Assembly (NCBI GenBank): GCA_963855995.1
Contig: OY979730.1
Span: 10,269,300 to 10,333,299, forward strand
Length of the DNA: 64,000 nucleotides
Direction of reading: 5' to 3'
DNA from: Muricea muricata
Lineage: Eukaryota > Cnidaria > Anthozoa > Malacalcyonacea > Plexauridae
How positions within the stretch are numbered: position 1 is the first letter of the stretch; each line of letters starts with the position of its first letter. A program made the translations under genes and the position numbers. Below, piece after piece: positions 12,501 through 23,162 of this stretch. The notes under the pieces were generated by a model. That model was given only the letters and a program-made list of their open reading frames with translations. It did not search any database and was not told the DNA's origin.

Positions 12501-15500
12501 AAACCCGTAGCACAGGGAATGTGGACTACAAATTAGGCAACGGCAAAAACGCAAGAAGAGTTCAGTTCAGTTCAGTTCAGTTCAGTTCAGTTCAGTTCAG
12601 TTCAGTTCAGTTCAGTTCAGTTCAGTTCAGTTCAGTTCAGTTCAGTTCAGTTCAGTTCAGTTCAGTTCAGTTCAGTTCAGTTCAGTTCAGTTCAGTTCAG
12701 TTCAGTTCAGTTCAGTTCAGTTCAGTTCAGTTCAGTTCAGTTCAGTTCAGTTCAGTTCAGTTCAGTTCAGTTCAGTTCAGTTCAGTTCAGGTTTTGTCTT
12801 GTTCTGCCCTGTCTTTTCCAGTTGAGTTGAGTTCAGTTCAACTCATCTTATCTCCGTTCAGTTCCGGTAGTTGATGAGAGCGAAGCCCGAAATTATTTTG
12901 CCAAAAACAAACTATTAAAAATTGTCTTTGAATTAAAAAATACACAAGAAAAATGATTGTTTTCCTACTTGCTGTGTATCGAGCAACAGATAGCGAGTAC
13001 AGGAACCAATCATATTACATCATTTGCAATAGTATGCTAGTATGATTCTACTAATTCAGTTATTTAAGCTTAGTGAGACTCTAATCTGTCCTCAACTACA
13101 TATTTATTTTCGATTCTTCTTGCCTCTAGCTACCAGACCTTTGACCAGATGCGAAAGAAGGAGAAATCGCAAAAGGGAAAAAGCATTTGGACGCTTGAAT
13201 GCATTCATCCCAGCTTGTACCCCAGAGGGACACTTCCAGCGAGAACAATGTAACGTGGGCAGGACTAAGTGTTGGTGCGTAGGGGAAAAAGGAAAAAAAA
13301 TTCCCGAAACTGTATTCCGTAATTCTGAACGACCGAACTGCTACCCAGGTATTATTTGTTATATTAACTAAGGGCCCAAAAGAGACCCTTTGGGAACTCC
13401 ACCTTTGAATACAACCGTAATAAGGTTGTCATCAAGTCTCATCGGGTCTCGAGTAGCTTGAGTTTGATCAAATTTTAACGGGAGCACAGAATGCGGAAAA
13501 AACAGGACAAAGTGTTTTCCTTTTTTAACCACTTATATTCATGAGGGAGCTCTCATGCAAACGTTGGGTCAGATCATGTCTTTTATTAGACTTCTTTAGA
13601 GATTGACAAAGGTATCCAGTACAAATTAAGTGATTTTAGGTCCATTTGTTCATGATCAATTCTACAAGTGACTCTCTAAATTGGATGAAACAATTCAAGC
13701 CAAACCAAAATGCAGCATCAAACATGCAAATGAGTGTCAAACATGAAATTGGCTGCAACAGAATATGTTTCGAGTAGTTCATTAGAAAAGGAACTTGAGA
13801 CAACGTCCAGAACGCGTTCCATAACCACCAACAATTGAGAGTTCTTCAAGAGCTTCAACCTCTCCGCTGAAGTAACGAGGAAAGCTGAATTACCGATCAC
13901 TTTATGTTTAGATGCTTGTGGTAAGAGGTTTGGGCGTCACTCCAGGCGCAAACGTGTCGTGGGAGGTCAGGTATCGACCCCACATACATGGCCATGGCAA
14001 GCCCTGGTCTTGTTTAGTGATCCTAAACACATCTGTGGAGCAACACTGGTGAAACGAAACTGGCTTGTCACTGCAGCAAGTTGTTTCGGTAAGATACATT
14101 TTTTTACTTAGCTTAGCCACAGGGGTAGGGTCACCACCACAGCGTGAGCCAATTACTGTTTGCCCGTATTACCTATCCCACCCTGTCAACTTTCCTGTGG
14201 GAGAAAACCGGAGTACCCGGAGAAAACCCACAACTTTCGGCAGAGGGTTGACCATACTCTTTTCACATAAGGACTGGGTTCAAGTCCACCTTACTGGGGA
14301 TCGAACTCGGAACCTTAGAGGTGAAAGGCGAAGCCCCAAGCAAAATTTTTAAGCAAAACACAAGACGTTACTTTCCAAAAGTCAAATATACAAATGTGCA
14401 AATGTGCATTACACGTGTTGAAATATACGTGGTGTTGTATTCAATCCTTGGTCGAGGATTTAACACGAGGTTTTGAAATACCTGAGAAGAAAAACAATCG
14501 GACTATTGCATCTTCTCGGATCCGGACGTTAAAATAGTTTAGGTAATTCGGAGTCCCTAATTTTAAGCAATGACCTAGTTGGAGAAATCCGCTCACCAGC
14601 GTGGAGTAACCAACAGGACCCTAAGATTTAAGTCAACAGAAACCAAACAAACCTTTTCTTTTACACAGATAATTTTCCAAAGAGAAGATCCGAATGGAAC
14701 GTTAAACTTGGGGTGCACAAACTGAACTCAAGCGATGAAGACAAACTGAGCGTTAAAGACATACACATTCATGAAAAGTACAAGCCAGGAAACGCTACCC
14801 ATCCAGGGGACTACGATGTTGGTAAGTCAATGTGGTCAGACTTTACCTGTCGAAGACTGCAGACTGGCAGTCGAAATCTCGTCGATCAGAGAACGTTTCA
14901 GAAACTCTATGTTAACTGGTGTTGGGTAAACACCAACCTAAAATGATAAGGCTTTGTGATTGGACTTTTGAAACAAAGGTCACCGTTGTTTGTGATTCGT
15001 TCTTTAGAAAACCAATTTCTATAGTTTTTTGTCTTTCATTGTTATAACCAACCACTCACAAAGCATGTTAGTATAGGTTGGTGGCGCCTCCAGACCAGTA
15101 CAGTTATAGATTACCGTAATTAACGCCTTTTTCGAATGGCCTAGTTTTCCCTCGGCCCACCTACCCAAGTTATTAACCATTGATTCCTTATACTGCAGCT
15201 TTGATAGAAGTCTCAACTTCTGCGAGAATTCCCAGACACGTCATGCCGCTGTGTCTACCAGACAACATTGATTTCTACAAGCAAGGTGCACGGTGTTCAA
15301 TCACCGGGTGGGGACATACTTCGTATAACGGATCACTTTCAAGAGTATTGAGAGAAGCCTGGGTCGACTTGGTACCCCTCGATGAATGCAACTCAGAAAA
15401 GTAAGAGATGCCATTATGTCGTCTACTACAAAGTGAGAAACGTGCAAATTGCAACAAGTCAGCTGACATCTTGCAACAGACTTGTTATCAACTAGATGAT

Positions 15501-16035
15501 ATCAGGATGCATTCGCATAGTTGGCGACAGCTTGTCGACGGCAAGTCTGCTGCAAGTTGTCAACAAACTTGTTCCAAGTTGATTATCAAAACTTGTTATC
15601 CACAGTCTTGCTGCAAGTTGTTTCAACAAGTTGTAACAAGTCCTGCAAATGACAAGTTGCAACAAGCCTGATTTGAACAGTCTTGTTGCAAGTTGTTAAC
15701 ATTTTGAGAAAATTTACAATACATATGGCTAAAGTGCCAGACATGAGGTCAATAGTGTTGAAACAATTAGCAAGAGAAAACTCTGTTATCATTATCCTAG
15801 ATCCTACAACGGCGCTATCAATGACAGATTCATGTGTGCGGGGTATAAGGAAGGCGGGATGGACGCGTGTCATTTCGACACGGGAGGACCGCTGGCCTGT
15901 CCTATTGACAAAGGTACTTGGGTGTTAGCTGGCATAGTGAGCTGGAGACGGACATGCGCACAACCGTTCAAATATGGCGTGTATACGAACGTCCATGATG
16001 TAAAGCCATGGATTGAAAAAATTATCAAGCGATGA
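6600..16035 (+). CDS. Secreted protein: signal peptide, two thyroglobulin type-1 domains, catalytically dead trypsin-like domain
   Basis: Eight exons: 6600-6641, 6742-6769, 12087-12437, 13130-13348, 13912-14088, 14669-14821, 15199-15400, 15801-16035. They total 1407 nt (468 residues); phases match at every junction and all introns are GT-AG. Residues 1-23 form a hydrophobic signal peptide. Thyroglobulin type-1 domain 1 has Cys30, 49, 60, 69 but Asp71 where CWCV is expected. Domain 2 has six cysteines (148, 170, 181, 188, 190, 211). SRRKR (224-228) precedes VVGG, so cleavage by a furin-like convertase is likely. The S1 fold follows, with Cys216 positioned to tether the propeptide. Asp102 and Asp189 equivalents are kept (D322, D412), but His57 is Ser270 (TAASC), Gly193 is Phe416 and Ser195 is Thr418 (FDTGGP). 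Peptidase activity is therefore unlikely; a binding or regulatory role is inferred. Tg1 domains often inhibit or bind proteases. The exact Tg1-Tg1-S1 architecture is one I cannot name. Confidence 0.88.
9700..10060 (-). repeat. Diverged 114-bp satellite units, reverse orientation
   Basis: Minus-strand relatives of the array at 470-1805. CACTGGACCTCTAGAAAGAA and the blocks ATGATAGAGC and ATAAATAAAGTTAGTTTAG reverse-complement the unit landmarks. About three decayed units. Confidence 0.7.
10647..10664 (+). repeat. Poly-G tract
   Basis: An uninterrupted G12 run followed by A and G5, in otherwise AT-rich intron DNA. One of about nine G or C homopolymer runs of 10 or more in the window. Confidence 0.9.
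10900..11445 (+). repeat. 45-bp minisatellite with palindromic core (locus 2)
   Basis: About twelve units. The core falls at 10942, 10987, 11032, 11077, 11122, 11167, 11212, 11257, 11302, 11347, 11391 and 11436, an almost invariant 45-bp step. From 11167 to 11347 two unit variants alternate (one with CCTGAAGG, one with CCTAGTGTAGGC), giving a 90-bp higher-order period. It is the same unit as the array at 5226-5573. Both strands stay open because 45 is divisible by three. Confidence 0.92.
11700..11960 (+). repeat. CAAGTTG-family dispersed repeat
   Basis: Contains GAGGATGCATTCGCATGATT and ACAGCTTCTTGACGACAAG, the diagnostic core of the window's most abundant repeat family, flanked by multiple CTTGTTGCAAATTG-like words. 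Lies in intron 2, about 130 bp before exon 3. Confidence 0.75.
12561..12790 (+). repeat. (TTCAG)46 microsatellite
   Basis: Forty-six perfect copies of the pentamer TTCAG, followed by a degenerate tail with GAGTTGAGTTCAGTTCAAC. It lies in intron 3 of the Tg1/S1-homolog gene, 124 bp after exon 3. Five-base periodicity opens all frames, so the frame running through it (FSSVQ repeats) is artefactual. Confidence 0.98.
14100..14345 (+). mobile_element. SINE-like dispersed repeat in intron 5
   Basis: Carries CCCACCCTGTCAACTTTCCT, GGAGTACCCGGAGAAAACCC and a TGGGTTCAAGTCCACC segment resembling a tRNA B-box. Related sequence (CACCCTGTCAACATTTCCTG) recurs near 57980 in a PRPF40 intron. Assignment to a SINE class is tentative. 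Confidence 0.45.
15440..15700 (+). repeat. CAAGTTG-family dispersed repeat
   Basis: A well-preserved member in the last intron of the Tg1/S1-homolog gene: GATATCAGGATGCATTCGCA, GACAGCTTGTCGACG, and repeated CAAGTTGTCAACAAACTTG-type words. It begins about 40 bp after the donor of exon 7 (15401). Confidence 0.85.
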
Positions 16036-16133
16036 GCCCGCATCACTAAACACAATCTCGCACTGCCACGCGTGTAGACCACGCATACGAAAGGATCGAG
16101 TAAAGAAGCACCGGAGGACAAAGTTAATATATA

Positions 16134-16139
16134 AATAAA
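16134..16139 (+). terminator. Polyadenylation signal of Tg1/S1-homolog gene
   Basis: AATAAA lies 99 bp after the stop codon (16033-16035), followed by AT-rich sequence. It is the only canonical hexamer this close downstream. Confidence 0.65.
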
Positions 16140-16309
16140 GTTAAAATGTGTAAAGACCACGAAACACATGCAAAATCATGTTGAACAATTTAGTTTTAAC
16201 ATCATGTTTTAACAACTCCATTTGAAGATCATATCACGATCCAAGTAAAATTAAAGTCAGTAAGTTCAATTTAGTGTTTTGTTTGCACTTGAAAAAAAGC
16301 CGTTGACAA

Positions 16310-16600
16310 ATCGACTCAAATTTTCAACAAGATTGCAACAACTTGGTGACAACTTGTAGCAAGCTTGACGGGAATATCAGATTGGCTACAAGGTTGCCCT
16401 AACAGCCCTGATACAGACCTGTTGCAAGGACATTGTTACAACACAAGTTGACGACACAAGGCTGTAACAATACAGCTATATGATGACTGCTGGAACAACC
16501 TTGTAACAAATCTGATAGTTCCATAAAGCTTGCTACAAGTTGGTAACTCCAAACTTTTTGCAACAGCTTGACGAAGCTGTTTTCAAATTTATTGATCAAC
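16310..16600 (-). repeat. CAAGTTG-family dispersed repeat, second subfamily
   Basis: Shows GGTTGCCCTAACAGCCCTGA and TACAGACCTGTTGCAAGG with many AACTTGT/ACAAGTT words. The same GGTTGCCCTA...CAGACCT blocks recur in coding orientation inside the extra intron of the middle GPCR gene (36163-36800). Confidence 0.7.
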
Positions 16601-17409
16601 TGCAATTCTTGGGTACAATGTGGACACCGCGAAGCCCAGAAATTTCTATTTCTGAAAAGCTCACATATTATACGATTCTTAAAGCATCTTATCACAACAC
16701 TGTATCGATTTTATCTGTATAAGTTATGAACGCATTTTATACCATCTGCAACAGTGCCGCTTGCTCGCATGAGAAAATTGTATCAAAACCGTTCACGATA
16801 TCCATAGCTGTTGAATGTCATTTTCCGCCATCTTTGCTTCACCCAAACATGGGTTCTTACCAGAGTTATCTCTCCAGTATTTATAAAGTTCGCTATTCAT
16901 GGTGTCTATTTTGGTACAGGTCAAGGAAAGAGGTCCCGTTGTCAACATGGTTCTATCCCCCATTACAAGTGCAACAAAACACTAAAAAATCAATTGCTTA
17001 TTAGATTAAACTGTATTATATTAATGTAAGCATGTACATGTGACTCGCATTGATTGTAATTAATAATAAACTAAGTTAAATTCTAATTAATTAGCCTTAC
17101 TTACCCTATGAGACCAGGCTAGAAAACAGCCATTTTCGGGCAGCAAAAATCATTATTTTTCATAATAATTGCTTATCGAATTTTTTTTACTGGTAAACAA
17201 TTCTTTGACACTTGGTTTCTTAATCGATGTAGAAAATTCGGATCAAAGTTTCCCAATGTAAAACTCAAATGTAAAACAATGTAAAACAAAAATGAATTTT
17301 TCATCGCGTATCTTCTTGGCAAAATTTCGTGCAAAAATTTGGTGCTAAGCATCTGCAGTACACTTTTTTCACTTTACCGTGAAAACAAATGCTAAATACA
17401 GAGGTATAA

Positions 17410-17502
17410 TTTTTTAGAAACACCACGTATCATCGTAAAGCTTTCGATCCGTCAGCCCGGACCTTCGTCAGTGCTAATAAATTTACGTGGTGTTTCCAAA
17501 AC
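17410..17502. mobile_element. Short inverted-repeat element
   Basis: Begins TTTTAGAAACACCACGTA and ends ACGTGGTGTTTCCAAAA, inverted repeats about 90 bp apart around a GC-richer core. A related ACGTGGTGTT end occurs near 14430. Confidence 0.5.
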
Positions 17503-18811
17503 TGCCTCATATTCGATAACTCTGCCACCAAAAAAAATGGCGCCGGATTTTCTAACCTTGTCACGTACCGTAAGAAAGACTATAATTCACTACAAAGTTC
17601 GTTTTAAATACATATATGTATTATATTAAATGTAAAAGATTGTCTTTAAGATTTATCACTGCTTGTAAACATTTGCCAAGCTGTATTATGCAATATTAGA
17701 GTTATTTAACCGTATAGTGTGCATGCGTGCTTTCCAAGGTTTTTAATCTCACAGCTTAAACACTTAAATAAATAAGTAAATAAAATTCCTGGCAAGGTCT
17801 ACGAATCAAATCTTAGACAGTAATGATATGAACAACACGTCTGTGACTTGTCAACATTATTTATACGTCGTTATTTATGTAAAGAGAATAAACACAATAT
17901 TAAATTGAATTTGTAATGATCTTTTTGCATGGCTAGTGCTCTCAACGGTCGGCGAAAGCTTACCGTATAAGTGCATGGTGAGTATAATATAATATAGCAG
18001 TTTCTCACAAGCTTGCACGATCACACGCAAAGAATAAGAGCGTTTTTGAGTGAAAGTAAACACCAAATATTGAGAGCGGTTATGGATTGCTAGTAATATA
18101 ACCAATATTTTTAAATGGATGGACTTATTTAGCGACAAGCAAAAAAGGGATCGGTCTTCTGACCTCTTAGCGTGTTCTTGAAGTATTATGAAGTTCAAGT
18201 GAATGAAGACTTTCTGACATCTCAAATATGTTTGTTGCTGCATCAATAAAGATTCTTGAAACAAGGTTAATAATATCGACATTGGTATTAGATTATTCAA
18301 GGTTAATCGTTACTTGGGGCGACCTCACCTTACTAACAGTGGAAGAATTTTTATTTTTAATCGTATATGTCCTAAATATTGTAATTAAAACTTTATCTAC
18401 GAACAGACTGTAAATTACATTCATTTACAGACTAAATGAACATTGGTATACTGCGTAAAATCAAAATGTACTCATCAGTAGGATATTGACAGGTTTTCGA
18501 AGAACGTTGCACGTTTTGTCAGTTCTAGTGACAAAATTTTCGGGCACTGAAAAATGTGAACAGTCACCCAGACCGCTGTCGCTCAAACTTGACCAGTCAA
18601 ATCTAAAATTTGGCTACTCATTGACTGGCAGTTTTTGGCTTTGAATATTGGCGATAATGTGCAGACCTGAATTTTATGCTGAACCTTACGTGTTATGTAA
18701 ATTATGGTTTACAAATTATTGCTAATATTTTACAAATAAGTTAGTTCGAGCTTGGATATTATGTCAATGTACAGTTATATATAAAGTGGGTAAATGTGAT
18801 TTCCATTGCAT

Positions 18812-19312
18812 TATCGTCGATTTCAGGTCACTTTTCCCTGTAATATCAAAGAGTAGAGGCTACAAAGAGCGGCAGGTTCAGTCAAAAAAGCGTAAAGTGC
18901 TTGCGTGTTTTTAGCTAGTGCCCTAAACAGAAGCATTTCCCCCCGGAAATATTAAAAATAATTACTAATACCGGAGGAAAATGCTTCTGTTTAGGGCACT
19001 GGCTAGGAACATGGCGCCCATGCCGAATCATCCCGCAAGCACCTTACACTTTTTTGACTGAACCTGCCTCTCTTTGTAGTCTCTACTCTTTGGTCACAGA
19101 GCTTTGGTAATATACCGAACTTCGTTGCGAAGTTCATTTCAGAATTCGCAAACCGGTTTGTAAACAAAGGCTGTGATTGGTCCCTGAACTCAAAGAAGCC
19201 AATCAAATGATTTGTTTGCAAACCGGCTTGCGAATTCTGGAATGAACTTTTGAACTTCGCAACGAAGTTCGGAATATTACCGTGAAAAGTTGGCTGAAAT
19301 TGACGATAAGTT
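18812..19312. mobile_element. Outer palindromic element interrupted by a second element
   Basis: The left arm (TATCGTCGATTTCAGGTCAC) and right arm (ending in TGGCTGAAATTGACGATAAG) are inverted. The right half is itself a foldback built on AACTTCGTTGCGAAGTTC and CAAACCGG. A separate inverted-repeat element (18847-19092) splits the left arm. A half copy with the same words lies at about 26330-26445. Confidence 0.6.
18847..19092. mobile_element. CAAAGAG-ended foldback MITE, copy 1
   Basis: Inverted termini CAAAGAGTAGAGGCTACAAA and rc of TTTGTAGTCTCTACTCTTTG, with long near-palindromic arms (CCCTAAACAGAAGCATTTCC and its reverse complement). A second copy lies at 55545-55793. No clean target duplication is visible here, perhaps because it inserted into another palindrome. 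Confidence 0.8.
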
Positions 19313-19579
19313 ACAGATAAAGTAGACATTATTTAGATACTATGTCTATCCAGTTAGCATAGTCGCCCTGAGCCATGGCCTGGCTGAGCCAAGCTCATTC
19401 TCACTAGCCTGCTCGCCGCTGACTAATTCGCTTTGAAAATAACTTTAAACTTTTTCACTTCGCCAATGTATAACAACAGTAACGAAGGAAAAAAAGTAAA
19501 TATTAACCAAAAATCTTACTTCGTTACAAGTACGGCAAAATGTAGTTCATGAAAAAATTACTCCGTTGCAAGTAAAAAC

Positions 19580-19725
19580 ATAGGCGGCCCAATTCAGTGT
19601 GTAGTTTCATACAGAGATCAGTAGCGTATTGTTTACATATATAAAATACATGTATTTATATATGTAAACAATACGCTACCGCTCGCTACTGATCTCTACA
19701 CGAAACTACACACTGAATTGGGCCG
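19580..19725. mobile_element. ATAGGC-ended palindromic MITE, copy 1
   Basis: Arms GGCCCAATTCAGTGTGTAGT and its inverse, then a near-perfect inner palindrome on GTAGCGTATTGTTTACATAT. Related by its ends to the element at 20126-20239. Confidence 0.8.
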
Positions 19726-19998
19726 ACTTTTTTACTAGTAAATAAAGTATATATGCTGATTAACACTGGTATTTTGGACCGACGTGTTTTCACATCATCA
19801 TGAATCTATAATTACCTGAAAGACGTTTTCCATTGCCGTTATTGCCCAAAATATTGAGAAATTTCCCTTTTTATCTTTTCAAACTGTTCGTCATCCAAAG
19901 CTGCGCTTCTGAGCTTGTTACAGACGTCCTCTTCTGTCATACTTTCATACCATGATCTTTCTAGGGACATAGGTAAACGAAAGATTCAAGTTTTTTAT

Positions 19999-20602
19999 AA
20001 GTTGATGAATAGGCAGTCCATTAAAAGTTGTGAATTTACATTAAAACTGCTCAAAACATTGTCCAACAAATGGCAAACCTTACGAATTAGCGAATTATAG
20101 CTTATTAAAGATAACTGGAACGAGCATAGGCAGCCCAACTCAGTGCGTAGTTTCATATAGAGATCAGTGCTTTGCATCATACATTATTATATGCGCATTG
20201 ATCTCTATATGAAAGTACACACTGAATTGGGCTGCCTATGGAACGAGCGACTCGATTGCACGGCGAACGAAATGACGTATGTACTTAATTTCCTAATGTT
20301 GGCAACTCTTTGAACTTTTTGAAATACACGGCACGAAATAAATCCGTAGTTTATGAAAACCAGAAAGAAAACAACTTGCTAACAACTAGGTTGGTAAAAT
20401 TATCCTAGTTTATATTTGTGTTGTTTTTATATACGTCATGTCGTTTGCCGTGCAATCGAGTCGCTCGTTCGCAATTATCTTTAATAAGCTATAATTCGCT
20501 AATTTATGAGGTTTGCCATTTGTTTGACAATGTTTACAGCAGTTTTGATGTAAATTCACAACTTTTAATGGCTGACGGGTTGGCCTATGGTTGACGCAAC
20601 AA
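19999..20602. mobile_element. Large foldback pair containing an inserted MITE in one arm
   Basis: The left arm (about 19999-20290) and right arm (about 20420-20602) are inverted copies, sharing CCATTAAAAGTTGTGAATTT, AGCGAATTATAGCTTATTAA and CGAGCGACTCGATTGCACGG. The left arm is longer only because it holds the 20126-20239 element. The right arm keeps the uninterrupted site. Confidence 0.8.
20126..20239. mobile_element. ATAGGC-ended MITE, copy 2, with target duplication
   Basis: A 114-bp element with termini ATAGGCAGCCCAA and TTGGGCTGCCTAT. The 9-bp duplication GGAACGAGC flanks it (20117-20125 and 20240-20248). The empty site, read on the minus strand of the opposite arm (20463-20470 region), is GCGAACGAGCGA. 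A duplication of 8-9 bp would fit hAT or Mutator-type mobilisation; no transposase is present. Confidence 0.85.
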
Positions 20603-20789
20603 TTTATACCTATCGTAGTACATTTTCGAGGCACCCATCTTGATCTGGGGAACACCTGGTGTGTATTCAAGAATAACACAAACGACTCCCATAATATGTT
20701 GTCAAACCAGCATAAGCTCCTTATTTGAATTTACTATATCAGTAAATTCCTAAAAGCCTCTAAATTTACTTATATGATAAATTTACGAC

Positions 20790-20826
20790 AAGCCTAACCC
20801 TAATCCTAACCCTAAACCTAATCCAG
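20790..20826 (-). repeat. Short interstitial telomere-like repeat
   Basis: About five degenerate units of CCTAAC, CCTAAT and CCTAAA beginning at AAGCCTAACCCTAATCC, equivalent to TTAGGG-type repeats on the minus strand. Confidence 0.7.
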
Positions 20827-21949
20827 AAACAAGACGACTTGAAAACTTGTTTAAGAATCTTATATGCAGTTTTTTGTGCTCTCTCTGACGATGCAAGTTG
20901 TTTTTGTTATCGGTGAATATGAAATTTCACATTTTTTCTGGAATAGAATTCAATAACCCGTTTTCTTGGTATCAGCCATGGCAACAGGCAAATTTTTTTT
21001 GCTTGGGGACATTTTTTGGCGACAATGTACCTTTCACTGAAAAGAACCACAAATCAGGTGTCCTCAAGATAGGTGACACGTTAAATGAAACAATTTTCCA
21101 CCACAGCCCACGGCTTACTGTGATTTTGTGGCACTCGATGTTGGGTAACGGACAGTTCCCATTATAGACTAAATTTTTGTCAAAGCAAGAACGATTTCTA
21201 TCAGCCAAGCTAGAAAGAGCATCAAAAAATGAGTAAAATTGGAAAAAATGGTTGCGAAATGTCGTAAAATACGGAAAATATAACGCTGCAAAGGCCGTAA
21301 AATTTGTTTATATTTGTAATAGGCCCGAACAAGCCTACAACATTTCAGAAAAAAAAAATGGTGGAAATTGTAGCTTTCCCACCCACCACGTAAGACAAAT
21401 ACACACAAAACTTCCAAACTTCGCAAAGCTATATCTACATCATTTTACAACCCTTCGCAACCAAACTTCGCCATTTAACTAATTTTAAGAAATTTCCACC
21501 TGTGCTGACAGAATTCCTTCTTCTTCGGCAAGCTGAGCAGGTTAGCCTGCTTTTCCAGGCAATTAAACACAGCAAATTGCACTCATTTCTGGCGTGACAA
21601 ACGGAAAATGGTCGCAACTTCGGAGTTTTTATTGTGTGCATGATTACGAATTCGTCTGGTCTCCCTGTAAACGTATACAAGAACTCTCCCGTATCATCAA
21701 TCTTACCTTTTATTGGTAAAAATCCTCCAAGTTCACAAACGGCAATATTAAATACATTCTCGTTCTTAACACCTAGAACAAATTTAGCCCTCAAACAACT
21801 GTGTGGTATGCGCAGTTAAACTAGTTACAACACTACGACCACAGATACGTCATGTTTTCAAGGATATATGTTTCCATTCATCAGGATAACCTGGCGAGTT
21901 CTGAGTTGAGCTGCGCAGACAGAAACGCTGTCACAAACTTCGTGCAAGT

Positions 21950-22210
21950 AAGTTGTGAATTTTAGCGGTTGAAATTAAGCTTTGATGCAACTTGATAGTT
22001 TGCAAACTTGCTGGAAGTTGTTGAAAGCATCAGGCATGTGGATAAAAAGTTTTGACATCAACAAGAGTTGTTAAAGACTTGTCTTGGCAATCAACTTGCA
22101 TCAAGTTAATTGACAACTTGCAGCAGACTTGTTATCACCAAGCCGAAGCAAGCGATGCGAATGTACCTGATATCGGCTGGATGACTGCAAGGTAACAAGC
22201 CTGCAGCAGA
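21950..22210 (-). repeat. CAAGTTG-family dispersed repeat, reverse orientation
   Basis: Contains CCGAAGCAAGCGATGCGAAT and CTGATATCGGCTGGATGACT, the reverse complement of the family core, plus GCATCAAGTTAATTGACAAC. Confidence 0.8.
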
Positions 22211-22503
22211 CTTAGCTGCGCATGCAGGAAAACTAAAGTTGATAGCCCATATATTTTCGAGGCTCAGTGGAGTTATCTGATTGTCGGTAATCACTGGAAG
22301 TCAAATCATAATCATACCGGTTGACGGCTTTCTTGCCCAGATGAAGATCCTCAAAACATCCTTAGTATCTGAGTTGGTCCCCTCTGACAGCCGCTGACCG
22401 CGTGTAAAAAACACATTGTGGGCCAACTCATTGTGATGCAGGTATGACGTCACCTTGTAAATACGACTGAAATAAGAAATATAAAGAAATAATCAATATA
22501 ATA

Positions 22504-22712
22504 TTCACACTGGTGTTACTACAAGAGGAAACCTAAACTAAACTAACTTTATTTATACTGGATAGCTCTATCAGTTCTAAACTGTTCTTCCTAGAGGTCC
22601 AGTAAGGATCATGTCTTGTTGATCCAGTGTTACTACAGGAGGAAACCTAAACTAAACTAACTTTATTTATACTAGATAGCTCTATCAGTTCTAAACTGTT
22701 CGTACTAGAATT
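22504..22712 (+). repeat. 114-bp satellite block (about two units)
   Basis: Two units with CCTAAACTAAACTAACTTTA and TCCTAGAGGTCCAGTAAGG, in the same orientation as the 470-1805 array and nearly identical to its younger units. Confidence 0.9.
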
Positions 22713-22929
22713 AATGTAAATGATAAATGAATTTACCTAGAAACAGTTTCTATATTCTCACAATTGACACATTCAAACACAAATGCCGTAATAGGATAAT
22801 CGACAGTTTCATAAAGGCCATCGCATATACGAGACACGCCCTTGAAGAACATAAACAATATATATATTGTATATTTGAAAACATAAACAAGATTCGATGC
22901 AATGAACTGCACAGCCAAGAACAAACAAG

Positions 22930-23130
22930 TTTCAAGAAGTCTGTTAACATCTTGCAACAGACTTGTTATCAACAAAAGCCGATATCAGGATGCGTTCGCA
23001 TGGCTAGCGACAGCTTGTTGACGACAAGTCTGTTGCAAGTTGTCAACAGACATGTTGCAAGTTGATTGTCAAAACTTGTTATCCTCAGGCTTGCTGCAAG
23101 TTGTTTCAACAAGTTGTAACAATTCTGCAC
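22930..23130 (+). repeat. CAAGTTG-family dispersed repeat
   Basis: A good copy: GATATCAGGATGCGTTCGCA, TGACGACAAGTCTGTTGCAA and CAGGCTTGCTGCAAGTTGTT in the standard order. Confidence 0.9.
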
Positions 23131-23162
23131 ATAACAAGCTTAAATTTAACTGACTTGCTGCG

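Noticed and set aside
12521-12874. 117-codon frame of FSSVQ repeats
   Set aside because: Artefact of the (TTCAG)46 tract, which opens all frames; it lies in an intron.
16811-17029. Possible exon with GQGKRSRCQHGSIPHYKC
   Set aside because: It has a cysteine pattern and an AG upstream, but no partner exon, no donor continuity and no family I can name.
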